DNA of 64,000 nucleotides from Confluentibacter flavum. GTDB lineage: Bacteria; Bacteroidota; Bacteroidia; Flavobacteriales; Flavobacteriaceae. The notes beneath the pieces were generated by a model that was not told where the DNA came from, did not search any database, and saw only the letters and a list, made by a program, of their open reading frames with translations. Within the stretch, counting starts at the first letter, position 1. Each line of letters begins with the position of its first letter. Made by a program: the position numbers and the translations under genes. Shown piece by piece: positions 42,322 to 50,793 of this stretch. The stretch is from assembly GCF_002843175.1 (NCBI RefSeq), contig NZ_PJEO01000051.1, forward strand, positions 124,001 through 188,000, given 5' to 3'.

Positions 42322-42966
42322 ATGGATTACAAAAATAAACCAGAAGGTTACTATGATAATGTACGCATGGAGATGCTTAAATATCTACCAAAAAACGCTA
42401 ATAGGATTTTAGATATTGGCTGCGGAAATGGAGCTTTTGCTGAAATCATAAAAACCAACAATAATGCAGAAGTATGGGGTATTGAATACATGAATGAACA
42501 TGGGGTTGAAGCTCAAAAAAAATTGGATAAAGTCTTTATTGGAAGATGTGAGGATTTTATTGAAGATTTACCTAATAATTATTTTGATACCATTTATTTT
42601 AATGATGTATTAGAACATTTAGCAGATCCCTATGAAGTCCTTTCAATAATTAAAGAAAAATTATCAGCTGGAGGTGTTGTTATTAGTTCCATTCCAAATA
42701 TTAGATTTTATAAAGCACTTAGAAAAATAGTTGTTAATAAAGATTGGAAATATGAAGATCATGGAGTGATGGATAAAACACATTTAAGATTTTTCACTAA
42801 AAAAAGTATTCGGCGAATGTATGAGGAATTGGGATATACTGTTGTTAAGCATGAAGGGATAAATAAAAGTAAATCTATCAAACCTTATTTGTTTTATGCT
42901 TTAACTTTTTTTACGCAATTAGATATGCAATATGTTCAATTTGCTACTGTAGCCAAAGTAAGCTAA
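42322..42966 (+). CDS. SAM-dependent class I methyltransferase
   Basis: The start is ATG at 42322 (MDYKNKPEGYYDNVRMEML), giving 214 residues. The SAM-binding motif I is ILDIGCGNGAFAEI, followed by an acidic strand (VWGIEYMNEHG), FDTIYFNDVLEHLADPY (motif II-like) and HLRFFTKKSIRRM, the usual post-motif of this kind of methyltransferase. The target is unknown. Its stop overlaps the start of the next gene (TAATG at 42964-42968), so the two are translationally coupled, and it probably modifies a sugar or lipid in the LPS core pathway. Confidence 0.9.
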   Translation: MDYKNKPEGYYDNVRMEMLKYLPKNANRILDIGCGNGAFAEIIKTNNNAEVWGIEYMNEHGVEAQKKLDKVFIGRCEDFIEDLPNNYFDTIYFNDVLEHLADPYEVLSIIKEKLSAGGVVISSIPNIRFYKALRKIVVNKDWKYEDHGVMDKTHLRFFTKKSIRRMYEELGYTVVKHEGINKSKSIKPYLFYALTFFTQLDMQYVQFATVAKVS

Positions 42967-43730
42967 TGAAACAGAATAAGGTAATCCACAAGGATTTTGA
43001 TAATATTCAAGAATTTTTAAATGACTCTATTGTTAACTTTGATGTTAAAGGAAATCCATTCGGCAATCAAGACCGTAATTCATTAAAACTATTTCAGTTT
43101 AAGGATATGACGGTTAATGTCAAATCCTTTAAAATTCCTAATATCATCAATCAGATTGCCTATAGATTTTTCAGAAAAAGCAAGGCGCAACGTTCTTTTG
43201 AATATGCAAATAAATTAACGGAATTGCATATTGGAACACCACAACCTATTGCTTATTACGAGTTTACAACCGCCTTTTTGTTTAAGAAAAGCTATTACAT
43301 AAGTGAGCACTTGGATTACGATTTAACCTACAGGGAGTTGACAACGGATTTAAACTATCCAAATCACGAAAACATATTACGGGCTTTTACCAGATTTACT
43401 TATGGGTTGCATGAGCATGGCATTCATTTTTTAGACCATTCGCCGGGCAATACATTAATTCAATTAAATAAGGGTGATTATAAATTTTATTTAGTGGATT
43501 TAAATAGAATGAATTTTGGCAAACTTGATTTTGAAACCAGAATTAAAAACTTTTCAAAACTTACCATTCATAAATCCATGATTGAAGTCATGAGTGATGA
43601 ATATGCTAAATGTACTGGTTACGATTACGAAAAGGTATTTAATTTAATGTGGCAGGAAACGGAAGCTTTTCAAGAACGGTTTTACAGAAAGAAACGTTTA
43701 AAGAAAAAATTAAAGTTTTGGAAGTCATAA
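42966..43730 (+). CDS. Lipopolysaccharide kinase-like protein (WaaP/InaA-type kinase fold)
   Basis: The 254-residue protein has the catalytic part of a bacterial Kdo/heptose kinase: LHEHGIHFLDHSPGNTLIQ (catalytic D in DHSPGN) and FYLVDLNRMNFG (metal-binding D). The N-terminal lobe carries a lysine-rich beta sheet (KDMTVNVKSFKIP, NQIAYRFFRKSKAQRSF). It would put phosphate on a sugar of the LPS inner core. The start ATG overlaps the methyltransferase stop. It is convergent with the glycosyltransferase gene ending at 43732. Confidence 0.82.
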   Translation: MKQNKVIHKDFDNIQEFLNDSIVNFDVKGNPFGNQDRNSLKLFQFKDMTVNVKSFKIPNIINQIAYRFFRKSKAQRSFEYANKLTELHIGTPQPIAYYEFTTAFLFKKSYYISEHLDYDLTYRELTTDLNYPNHENILRAFTRFTYGLHEHGIHFLDHSPGNTLIQLNKGDYKFYLVDLNRMNFGKLDFETRIKNFSKLTIHKSMIEVMSDEYAKCTGYDYEKVFNLMWQETEAFQERFYRKKRLKKKLKFWKS

Positions 43731-43731
43731 T

Positions 43732-44487
43732 CTATTCTCTGCCTTTTCGTAATAACCAAAGTTTTACATAGCGCATAAATACGACATATCCTTGAATGTA
43801 TCCAATGGTTAAGCCAACAACACCATCCCTAAATCCGCTTTGTACAATATAATGCTTAAAAAAACCCCAAAGCGGTTTTAATATAAAGTGATACGGCGTT
43901 AATGTCCCTGTTTTTTTGTCATAATCCTTGGCTTGCCAGGTAGCGTATCGATTCATTTTATCCATATACTTGTCAAGTGAGACATAGGTATTGTGATACA
44001 GCTTGTTTTTTAACTTACCAACTATTCCATTAGCAATAATTTCTTCATGAACATGCTTATCCTCATACTTGCAAAAATCACGTTTAAACAATCTAATAAC
44101 GCTATCGTTTCTCCAGCCACTGTAATGAACACGTTTACCCATAAAATGGTTAATTCTGCCAATCCAATAAGCTACTATATTTGAGTCTGGATTTTTAAGG
44201 ATTTCTATAATTTCAGCTTTTAATTCGGGTGTCACACGTTCATCGGCATCAACAAGTAAAATCCATTCATTTTTAGCTTGGGGAATGGCCCAATTCTTTT
44301 GTGAAGACGGATAATCAAAAGGTCTTCTAATGACTTTTGTGGCTAGTTTTTCAGCCATTTCAAAAGTACCATCGGTGCTAAAACTATCAACCACTAAAAC
44401 CTCATCAGCAAAATTTACAGAGGCGATAACAGCTTCTATATTGTGTATTTCATTGCCCGTGGGGATAATAGCTGTAAGCTTGTTCAT
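43732..44487 (-). CDS. Glycosyltransferase family 2 protein (WaaE/KdtX-like)
   Basis: The 251-residue enzyme has the N-terminus MNKLTAIIPTGNEIHNIEA, the VDSFSTDGT donor loop, WILLVDADERVTPEL with a DAD metal site, and CKYEDKHVHEEI, typical of the WaaE/KdtX-type core glucosyltransferases. Its start codon overlaps the stop of the heptosyltransferase gene (ATGA at 44484-44487), so the two are translationally coupled. It should add a sugar to the LPS inner core. Confidence 0.92.
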   Translation of the reverse strand: MNKLTAIIPTGNEIHNIEAVIASVNFADEVLVVDSFSTDGTFEMAEKLATKVIRRPFDYPSSQKNWAIPQAKNEWILLVDADERVTPELKAEIIEILKNPDSNIVAYWIGRINHFMGKRVHYSGWRNDSVIRLFKRDFCKYEDKHVHEEIIANGIVGKLKNKLYHNTYVSLDKYMDKMNRYATWQAKDYDKKTGTLTPYHFILKPLWGFFKHYIVQSGFRDGVVGLTIGYIQGYVVFMRYVKLWLLRKGRE

Positions 44488-45551
44488 TTATTAAGGATGT
44501 TATCTAAAAACACATTTAATTTTTCTAAAAAGAATGAAGGCTTAAATTCTTTATATAAAGTTAAGGTTTCTTTTTTTATTATTTTACCTTCCTTATTTTC
44601 AAAAAATTCAGATTTATAATCTTTTAAGTGAACGGACCTATTATTCTCGTTCTCAAATGAGGCCCAGGTTTTCTTTTCAATCCAAGGTGAAAAAATGGTG
44701 AATGTCGGCACATTTAACGCTTTAGCCATATTTATAGCACCTCCTTCATTGCCAATCAGGGCAGTGCAATGAGAAGTCAGCGCAAGAAATTCACGAAGGT
44801 TAGCACCAAAAACCGACATGAAAATTTGTTTTTGTGTGTCTGGTTTGCATGCGATGAACACAGATTTTGCTTCTTCAATTTGTTTTGGAATGTAATTGAA
44901 CAGTATCCGCGCATTGGTTTGTTGTACTACAAAATCAATGACACGTGCCATGTAATCTAACGGATATGTTTTGTTTGTCCCACTCCCTAAAACACTTATC
45001 ATGAAAATGGGCAAAGATGGATTTATGCTTGATTCCAAGAGTACTTGTTTTGCTTTTTCTTTTTCAGAATCCGTTACATAGATTTTTGGCTTGATAATGA
45101 TTTTTGAAAGTTCAATATCAATAGGTTCCAGTAACTGTAATCGGTTTTCAATAGCCAATCCAGCAACAGAAGTTGATTCGTTTTTATACTTAATGGGATG
45201 TGTATAGATAAAAGAAGAATACGATTTATATTTAGAAATTTTTATTTTAGCACCACTTAAGGCGGATATAAAGTTACTTGATAGCTTGCAATAAGCATCA
45301 ATAACGATATCAAATTTTTCCTTTCTTATTGTTTGGGCAAGATTGAACAATTTTATTTTACTCTTCTCCAATTCAGGAGTGAAAAAAATAAAATGATCTA
45401 TAAACGGATTGTTTTGAACAACAGGATAGGTGTGTTCATTAATTAAATAGTGTAATTGTGCTTTTGGATATTTTAAACGAAGTGCTTCAAACAGAATACT
45501 GCTTGTAAGCACATCGCCAATCATTTTTTGCTGTATGATTAAAATTTTCAT
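44484..45551 (-). CDS. Glycosyltransferase family 9 (heptosyltransferase-like)
   Basis: The 355-residue GT-B protein belongs to the ADP-heptose:LPS heptosyltransferase family. The N-terminus is MKILIIQQKMIGDVLTSSIL, and the donor site region is ALIGNEGGAINMAKALNVPTFTIFSPW (quoted in two parts: ALIGNEGGAINMAK and VPTFTIFSPW). It builds the inner LPS core. It begins directly after the dapD stop (no gap) and overlaps the next glycosyltransferase gene by 4 bp, so dapD, this gene and the GT2 gene form one tight unit. Confidence 0.92.
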   Translation of the reverse strand: MKILIIQQKMIGDVLTSSILFEALRLKYPKAQLHYLINEHTYPVVQNNPFIDHFIFFTPELEKSKIKLFNLAQTIRKEKFDIVIDAYCKLSSNFISALSGAKIKISKYKSYSSFIYTHPIKYKNESTSVAGLAIENRLQLLEPIDIELSKIIIKPKIYVTDSEKEKAKQVLLESSINPSLPIFMISVLGSGTNKTYPLDYMARVIDFVVQQTNARILFNYIPKQIEEAKSVFIACKPDTQKQIFMSVFGANLREFLALTSHCTALIGNEGGAINMAKALNVPTFTIFSPWIEKKTWASFENENNRSVHLKDYKSEFFENKEGKIIKKETLTLYKEFKPSFFLEKLNVFLDNILNK

Positions 45552-46367
45552 TTACACTGCCACATCGTTTTCACGAAGCGCATTATTTAAAGATGTTTTC
45601 TTATCGGTACTTTCTTTACGTTTTCCTATAATTAAGGCACAAGGCACTTGATATTCACCAGCCGCAAACTTTTTGGTATAACTTCCAGGGATGACTACTG
45701 AACGTGCTGGGACTCTTCCTTTCATTTCAATAGGTTTATCTCCTGTAACATCAATTATTTTAGTACTCATGGTTAACACCACATTGGCACCTAAAACGGC
45801 TTCTGTTTCAACATGTACGCCTTCTACAACAATACAACGGGAACCAACAAAAACATTATCTTCAATAATTACGGGAGCTGCTTGTAAAGGTTCTAAAACA
45901 CCACCAATACCAACGCCACCTGATAAATGCACGTGTTTACCAATTTGCGCACAACTACCAACAGTTGCCCAAGTGTCCACCATCGTGCCTTCATCTACAT
46001 AAGCTCCAATATTTACAAAGCTTGGCATTAAAATAGTTCCTTTGGAAATATAGGCACCATATCGAGCAACAGCATGCGGTACCACACGAATGCCTTTTTC
46101 GGCATACCCTGTTTTTAAAGGGATTTTATCATGAAATTCTAATGGGCCTGCTTCTAAGGTTTCCATTTTTTGAATAGGAAAATATAAAACTACGGCTTTT
46201 TTAATCCATTCGTTAACTTGCCATCCCCCAGTTATAGGTTCCGCAACTCTTAAGATTCCTGAATCTAATAAAGAAATAACTTTTCTAATAGCCGTTATTG
46301 TTGTTTCTTCTTTTAAAAGTGCTCTGTCTTGCCAAGCTTGTTCTATGGTTTTTTGTAATTCTGTCAT
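45552..46367 (-). CDS. dapD: 2,3,4,5-tetrahydropyridine-2,6-dicarboxylate N-succinyltransferase
   Basis: This succinylates tetrahydrodipicolinate in the diaminopimelate/lysine pathway, needed for peptidoglycan and lysine. The 271 residues are standard. The protein has a left-handed beta-helix of hexapeptides, with the active-site stretch FVNIGAYVDEGTMVDTWATV and the following GKHVHLSGGVGIGGVLEP. The C-terminal end holds the loop KGRVPARSVVIPGSYTKKF. It is first in a unit with the two LPS-core glycosyltransferase genes, and a TATATTTG box lies 19 bp before the start. lysA of the same pathway is at 12689. Confidence 0.97.
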   Translation of the reverse strand: MTELQKTIEQAWQDRALLKEETTITAIRKVISLLDSGILRVAEPITGGWQVNEWIKKAVVLYFPIQKMETLEAGPLEFHDKIPLKTGYAEKGIRVVPHAVARYGAYISKGTILMPSFVNIGAYVDEGTMVDTWATVGSCAQIGKHVHLSGGVGIGGVLEPLQAAPVIIEDNVFVGSRCIVVEGVHVETEAVLGANVVLTMSTKIIDVTGDKPIEMKGRVPARSVVIPGSYTKKFAAGEYQVPCALIIGKRKESTDKKTSLNNALRENDVAV

Positions 46368-46385
46368 TGATAATTATATTTTGGG

Positions 46386-46393
46386 CAAATATA
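46386..46393 (-). promoter_or_regulatory. -7 box of the dapD unit (TATATTTG)
   Basis: TATATTTG on the minus strand fits TAnnTTTG, 19 bp before the dapD start. The -33 box is not clear. Confidence 0.45.
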
Positions 46394-46645
46394 ATAGGTA
46401 TCATTTAAAAAAGGGAAAAGAATTAGTTTAAATGTGTTTTTAAAAAACCATTGAAATCATGTCACACAACGAACATTTTTCTATAAAAGCAGATTCATTT
46501 TCCCTTTGAAAGAAAAAAATAAACCGATTAAATACATTTTAGCTGTATTTAATCTTTAAAATCTTGCATTTTATCTATTTATCGATAAAAATTTGCCACT
46601 CCACTACTAATCGAAAATTCAACCGCTTATAACTAATAAATTGTG
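46394..46645. other. Intergenic stretch with an inverted repeat
   Basis: This is the main part of a 331-bp divergent gap between dapD and the small exported-protein gene. No gene is visible. It has a perfect 10-bp inverted repeat (ATTAAATACA at 46527-46536, TGTATTTAAT at 46544-46553), which could be an operator or a terminator remnant. Confidence 0.5.
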
Positions 46646-46673
46646 TTTGAGCTTCATAGTGATTATATATTTG
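46646..46673 (+). promoter_or_regulatory. Promoter of the 46699 gene (TTTG, 16 bp, TATATTTG)
   Basis: TTTG at 46646-46649 and TATATTTG at 46666-46673 are separated by 16 bp, close to the spacing of the Bacteroidetes -33/-7 pair. It is the best complete promoter in the window. The ATG follows 25 bp later. Confidence 0.5.
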
Positions 46674-46698
46674 TTTCATCATTATAACCCAAGTCAAA

Positions 46699-46992
46699 AT
46701 GAAAACAAATTACATCTTATTAATTTTATTACTTTCTTTCTCTTTCGCAAGTGCACAAGATAATGTAGAAGCTAAAAAAATTGAATCTACTGTAATGGTT
46801 TCTCAAAATAATGAAGAGGTTTCTTTAAATGCTAATGATTCTGAAACAGTATCAACAATTAAAGAAGATGTAACAACTGAAGCTACTTTAGTTCGTTCTA
46901 ATAGCGACATTAGAATTTACTTAAACCGTTTAAGAAACGTTGAAAATATTGATTTGTTATTTCCTAAAATAAATAAAACTGTAAAAGTTTAA
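46699..46992 (+). CDS. Small exported hypothetical protein
   Basis: The 97-residue protein has a clear signal peptide (MKTNYILLILLLSFSFASAQ) and an acidic, serine/threonine-rich mature part without cysteines or recognised domains. It has its own well-formed promoter and its own terminator, so it is probably expressed. Its family is not recognised. The mature C-terminus reads IRIYLNRLRNVENIDLLFPK. Confidence 0.65.
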   Translation: MKTNYILLILLLSFSFASAQDNVEAKKIESTVMVSQNNEEVSLNANDSETVSTIKEDVTTEATLVRSNSDIRIYLNRLRNVENIDLLFPKINKTVKV

Positions 46993-47021
46993 ATATTAAT
47001 AATTAAGGCTAAGTATTAAGA

Positions 47022-47048
47022 AAGGTTGTCTAAAAGGCAGCCTTTTTT
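47022..47048 (+). terminator. Terminator after the small exported-protein gene
   Basis: AAGGTTG (47022-47028) and CAGCCTT (47038-47044) pair with one G-T wobble, followed by a run of six Ts. This is a standard Rho-independent terminator. Confidence 0.75.
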
Positions 47049-47059
47049 ATTTATTACAT

Positions 47060-47067
47060 TATTTTTG
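47060..47067 (+). promoter_or_regulatory. -7 box of ruvX (TATTTTTG)
   Basis: TATTTTTG lies 13 bp before the ruvX start and directly after the preceding terminator, so ruvX begins its own transcript. Confidence 0.4.
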
Positions 47068-47080
47068 TCAAAACGTTTAT

Positions 47081-47491
47081 ATGTCTAGAATTTTAGCAAT
47101 TGATTATGGTTTAAAAAGAACAGGAATAGCTGTAACCGATGAGTTACAAATTATTGCATCTGGACTAACTACCGTGTTTACTAAAGATATATTTGCTTTT
47201 TTAAAAGAATATACCGAGAAAGAGAGCGTAGAATTGTTTTTGGTTGGAGAACCAAAGCAAATGGATAATACGGCTTCAGAGAGTGAAATCATCATCATAC
47301 CTTTTATCAATCGGTTGGTTGAGGAATTTCCAAATATTCCTGTTAAACGTGTCGATGAACGGTTTACGTCTAAAATGGCGTTTCAAACGATGATTGATAG
47401 TGGTTTGAAAAAAAACCAACGTAAAAATAAAGCACTTGTTGATGAAATTAGTGCGACACTTATTTTGCAAAGTTATTTATATTCAAAATAA
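47081..47491 (+). CDS. ruvX: Holliday junction resolvase-like protein (YqgF family)
   Basis: The 136-residue protein has the RNase H-like fold of YqgF/RuvX: IDYGLKRTGIAV with the first catalytic aspartate, LVGEPKQMDNTASE, and PVKRVDERFTS and LVDEISATLILQ with the later acids. The family matures 16S pre-rRNA in some bacteria and was proposed as a Holliday junction resolvase; which applies here is unknown. def follows in the same direction with its own -7 box. Confidence 0.93.
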   Translation: MSRILAIDYGLKRTGIAVTDELQIIASGLTTVFTKDIFAFLKEYTEKESVELFLVGEPKQMDNTASESEIIIIPFINRLVEEFPNIPVKRVDERFTSKMAFQTMIDSGLKKNQRKNKALVDEISATLILQSYLYSK

Positions 47492-47548
47492 TTTTTATTC
47501 AGAATACTTTTTCAAACACAAAAAATTTATATTCAAAGTTAAGTATTG

Positions 47549-47556
47549 TATTTTTG
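47549..47556 (+). promoter_or_regulatory. -7 box of def (TATTTTTG)
   Basis: TATTTTTG, 23 bp before the def start, matches TAnnTTTG. No clear -33 box. Confidence 0.4.
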
Positions 47557-47579
47557 CATCCAATAATTCAATAAAGTAA

Positions 47580-48167
47580 ATGATATTACCAATTGTAGCC
47601 TATGGCGATCCGGTTTTAAAAAAGAAAGCAGAGGATATTTCTAAAGATTATCCGAATTTGGATACGCTTATAGCAGACATGTTTGAAACTATGTACAATG
47701 CCTTTGGTGTAGGTTTGGCGGCACCCCAAATAGGACTTCCCATCCGTTTGTTTTTGGTTGATACCGCACCTTTTTCAGATGAAGATTTAAGTGAAGAAGA
47801 GCAAATGGCGTTAAAAATGTTTAAACGCGTTTTTATCAATGCCAAAATTTTAAATGAAGAAGGTCAAGAATGGGTGTTTAATGAAGGTTGTTTGAGTATT
47901 CCAGATGTTAGGGAAGATGTTTTAAGAAAGCCAAAAATTACAGTTGAATATTTAGATGAAAATTTCAAGAAGCATACAGATGTATTTGAAGGATTGATAG
48001 CGAGGGTAGTACAACATGAATACGATCATATTGAAGGTGTTTTGTTTACTGATAAATTATCTGGATTAAAAAAGCGATTAATTAAGGGGAAACTCAATAA
48101 AATATCTAAGGGTGAGATTGACGTTGATTATAGAATGCGATTTCCCAATGCAAAAAAGAAGCGATAA
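47580..48167 (+). CDS. def: Peptide deformylase
   Basis: This removes the formyl group from new proteins' N-terminal methionine. The 195-residue enzyme has all three family motifs: GVGLAAPQIG, EGCLSIP (metal-binding cysteine) and QHEYDHIEG (metal-binding histidines and catalytic glutamate). The metal is usually iron or zinc. It precedes the DUF5606 gene in the same direction, an arrangement I regard as common in flavobacteria. Confidence 0.97.
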   Translation: MILPIVAYGDPVLKKKAEDISKDYPNLDTLIADMFETMYNAFGVGLAAPQIGLPIRLFLVDTAPFSDEDLSEEEQMALKMFKRVFINAKILNEEGQEWVFNEGCLSIPDVREDVLRKPKITVEYLDENFKKHTDVFEGLIARVVQHEYDHIEGVLFTDKLSGLKKRLIKGKLNKISKGEIDVDYRMRFPNAKKKR

Positions 48168-48226
48168 TATTTGTAAAACAACTATAAACAAATGATATTT
48201 GCCATCCTTTAAATTAAAACTATTTT

Positions 48227-48658
48227 ATGAGTTTAGAAAAAATATTATCAATTACTGGTAAACCAGGATTATATAAATTAATAGCACAAACCAGAGGTGG
48301 TTTTGTTGCAGAATCGTTGTTGGATAAAAAAAGAGTATCTGTAAATGTTAGGCAAAATGTGAGTGTTTTAAGCGAAATAGCCATTTACACTTTAACCGAA
48401 GAAGTGCCTCTTAAAAAAGTGCTTAACATTATAAAAGAAAAAGAAAATGGGCAGCCAACAACGGTGACTGCTAAAGATAGTAATGATAAACTTGAAGAAT
48501 ATTTCTTTAGTGTATTACCTGAATATGATGAAGATAGGGTTTATGTTAGTGATATAAAGAAGATTGTTCAATGGTATAATTTATTGCAACAACACGATTT
48601 ATTGGATTTTTCAGAAGATGTTGAAAAGCCAAAATCCAAAACGGACGAAGAAGAATAG
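48227..48658 (+). CDS. DUF5606 domain protein
   Basis: The 143-residue protein matches the Bacteroidetes DUF5606 family. It opens with MSLEKILSITGKPGLYKLIA, has VAESLLDKKRVSVNVRQNVS, and ends in an acidic/lysine-rich tail (PKSKTDEEE). A WYNLLQQHDLLDF helix lies near the C-terminus. The function is unknown. It ends at a shared bidirectional terminator and follows def by 59 bp. Confidence 0.85.
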   Translation: MSLEKILSITGKPGLYKLIAQTRGGFVAESLLDKKRVSVNVRQNVSVLSEIAIYTLTEEVPLKKVLNIIKEKENGQPTTVTAKDSNDKLEEYFFSVLPEYDEDRVYVSDIKKIVQWYNLLQQHDLLDFSEDVEKPKSKTDEEE

Positions 48659-48664
48659 AATCAT

Positions 48665-48692
48665 AAAAAACCTCCAATTTTGGAGGTTTTTC
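48665..48692. terminator. Bidirectional terminator between DUF5606 and DUF349 genes
   Basis: AAAAACCTCCAA..TTGGAGGTTTTT forms a perfect hairpin with a run of As before and Ts after, and the two genes converge on it. Confidence 0.9.
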
Positions 48693-48694
48693 AT

Positions 48695-50680
48695 TTAATA
48701 TAGTTCTTTTATTTTACTTAACTTTTTCTTCCAAAGTTTTAATTCGTCTTTATGGTTTTCAATATTATTGAGCACTTCTTTTACTACGGGATTATCATCA
48801 TCCACATTAGTGAAAAATTGTAAATTGTTTTCCAATTGATTGATTTGTCCTTTGATTTCGTCAATTTTTTTACGGATAAAAGAGCGTTCGTTATCAAGAT
48901 TCTTGTTGTTATCTGAATTATTCAAGTCTTCCAATTTATTTTCAAACTTTATCATTTCCAACTCATCTTTATCCATTTTTAAGTTAGAAAACAAGTCATC
49001 TAATACTTTAGAATATTTACCTTCAATATAACGTTTGTCATTAGGGACTCTACCAATAGTATTCCATTGGTTTATATACTCTTTTATGGTTTCTAGGTCT
49101 TTTTCTTTGTCTTTAGTTAACTTTAAAGATTTTAAAACCTCTAATAATTCTTGCTTTTTGTTGAAGGCATCCAGACTTTCTTTGTTTTCGGCATTTCTGT
49201 TGGCGTGAAGTCTGTTAAAAAAATGATTACAAGCCGCTTTAAATTGGTTCCAAATTTTATCGCTGTCTTTTCTTGGAACGTGACCAACTTTTTTCCAATC
49301 GTTTTGGATTTTTTTCATTAAAGCAGTAGTAACTTCAATATCCTCACTATCCTTGTTGTCTTCAGCTATTTTTATCAGTTCCAATTTTTTCTGAAGGTTT
49401 GTAAATTGATCTTTTTTTAAGCCTTTGTAGAAGGCATTTTTTTGTCTGTTGAACGTTCTAACGGACGCTTTAAATTTGGCCCAAGTAGATTCATTAACTT
49501 TTATAGGTACTTTGCCAGCATTAAAAAAATCGTTTCTTAACGCTTCAATAGCTTTAATTTTATTTTGCCAAGCACCATGTGATTTTGTTTCTTGACTATT
49601 TATCTCATTGATTTTTTTGATAATGTCAAGCTTTATATCTAGGTTTTTCTCGTAACTTTTATCAATTTCTTGATAATAGGACTGACGTTTATCGTTTATG
49701 ATTTTTGTAGCGGATTTAAAACGTTCCCAAATAGCTTCTCGATGTTCCCTGTCTACAGGTCCTAGCTCTTCCTTCCACATTTTGTGAAGCTCTTGAAGTT
49801 CTCTAAAAGACCGCATGATATCGGTGTCTTGTGCCAATTCTTCAGCACGCTCAATAATTTTTACTTTTTGTTCTAAATTATGTTTAAAGTCTAAATCACG
49901 TAAATCTCTATTTAAATGTAGAAAATCATAAAACATTTCAACATGGTGATGGTAACTATTCCAAGCATTATTATATTTATCTCTTGGAATGGGACCCGTA
50001 TTTCGCCATCGTTCTTGAAGTTCTTTAAAGTGTTTGTAAGTTGTATTAATGTTTTCTTCCACATTAATTAAACCTTTTATTTCTTCTATAATTTCAAGTT
50101 TGTTTGCTAAGTTTTGTTTAAGGTTTTGATCTAGATTTTTGCGGTGTTCGTGTAATTTATTTCTATATTCCTTGTAGGCATTTATAAACTGTTTTTGGAA
50201 TGGGGTTGTATAATAAAAATCTATTTCATTGCCACCATCATTTATAAAATCTGCCTTTTTTTCTTCCAATAAATCATTAAACTGTGAGTTGAATTCAATT
50301 TTAATAGCGTCAACTTGTTTTTTTATTGCTTGAACTTTTTCGTTTTTTACTAATTTTTCAAGTTCTATGGCCAGCGCTTCTAACGACATTTTGTCGTATT
50401 CCTTAAATTCTATGGTATGTCTGTCTTTATTTCCTTCGTCCTCTGAATCTTCCGCATTGGAATCATCTATCTCATTCAAAAGTTCCTCATGCCCATCCGA
50501 ATCTTTGCTTTTAGCAGGTTTTTTTTCTTCAGGTGCGTTTTCTTCAGCAGAAGTTTCAATATTTTTTGTATTTGAAGGCACTTCTTCAGTTTTTATAGCA
50601 TCATCATCATTGTTTGAATGAATGGGTTGGCTATGCTTTTCCGGTCCATCTGCATTTTGCAGGTTATCTATCTCAGACAT
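48695..50680 (-). CDS. DUF349 repeat protein
   Basis: The 661-residue protein has a long acidic, low-complexity start (about 1-100, rich in E, D, K, S, N), then about five DUF349 repeats of roughly 70-75 residues. Each has a W-rich helix pair, such as KELQERWRNTGPIPRDKYNN, LHKMWKEELGPVDREHREAI and KIQNDWKKVGHVPRKDSDKI. The last part is a coiled coil (EIKGQINQLENNLQFF). It is likely an extended helical scaffold in the cytoplasm. The function is unknown; no enzymatic motif is seen. Confidence 0.9.
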   Translation of the reverse strand: MSEIDNLQNADGPEKHSQPIHSNNDDDAIKTEEVPSNTKNIETSAEENAPEEKKPAKSKDSDGHEELLNEIDDSNAEDSEDEGNKDRHTIEFKEYDKMSLEALAIELEKLVKNEKVQAIKKQVDAIKIEFNSQFNDLLEEKKADFINDGGNEIDFYYTTPFQKQFINAYKEYRNKLHEHRKNLDQNLKQNLANKLEIIEEIKGLINVEENINTTYKHFKELQERWRNTGPIPRDKYNNAWNSYHHHVEMFYDFLHLNRDLRDLDFKHNLEQKVKIIERAEELAQDTDIMRSFRELQELHKMWKEELGPVDREHREAIWERFKSATKIINDKRQSYYQEIDKSYEKNLDIKLDIIKKINEINSQETKSHGAWQNKIKAIEALRNDFFNAGKVPIKVNESTWAKFKASVRTFNRQKNAFYKGLKKDQFTNLQKKLELIKIAEDNKDSEDIEVTTALMKKIQNDWKKVGHVPRKDSDKIWNQFKAACNHFFNRLHANRNAENKESLDAFNKKQELLEVLKSLKLTKDKEKDLETIKEYINQWNTIGRVPNDKRYIEGKYSKVLDDLFSNLKMDKDELEMIKFENKLEDLNNSDNNKNLDNERSFIRKKIDEIKGQINQLENNLQFFTNVDDDNPVVKEVLNNIENHKDELKLWKKKLSKIKELY

Positions 50681-50793
50681 TTTAATAAATGTTTAGGTTC
50701 AATTAAATGTGTTTTGTGTTTAAAGATACTAACAAGTCGAGTATTTACAAAAAGGAGACGGACTTTTCTTTTATTCCCTGAAAGAGAGTTTTA

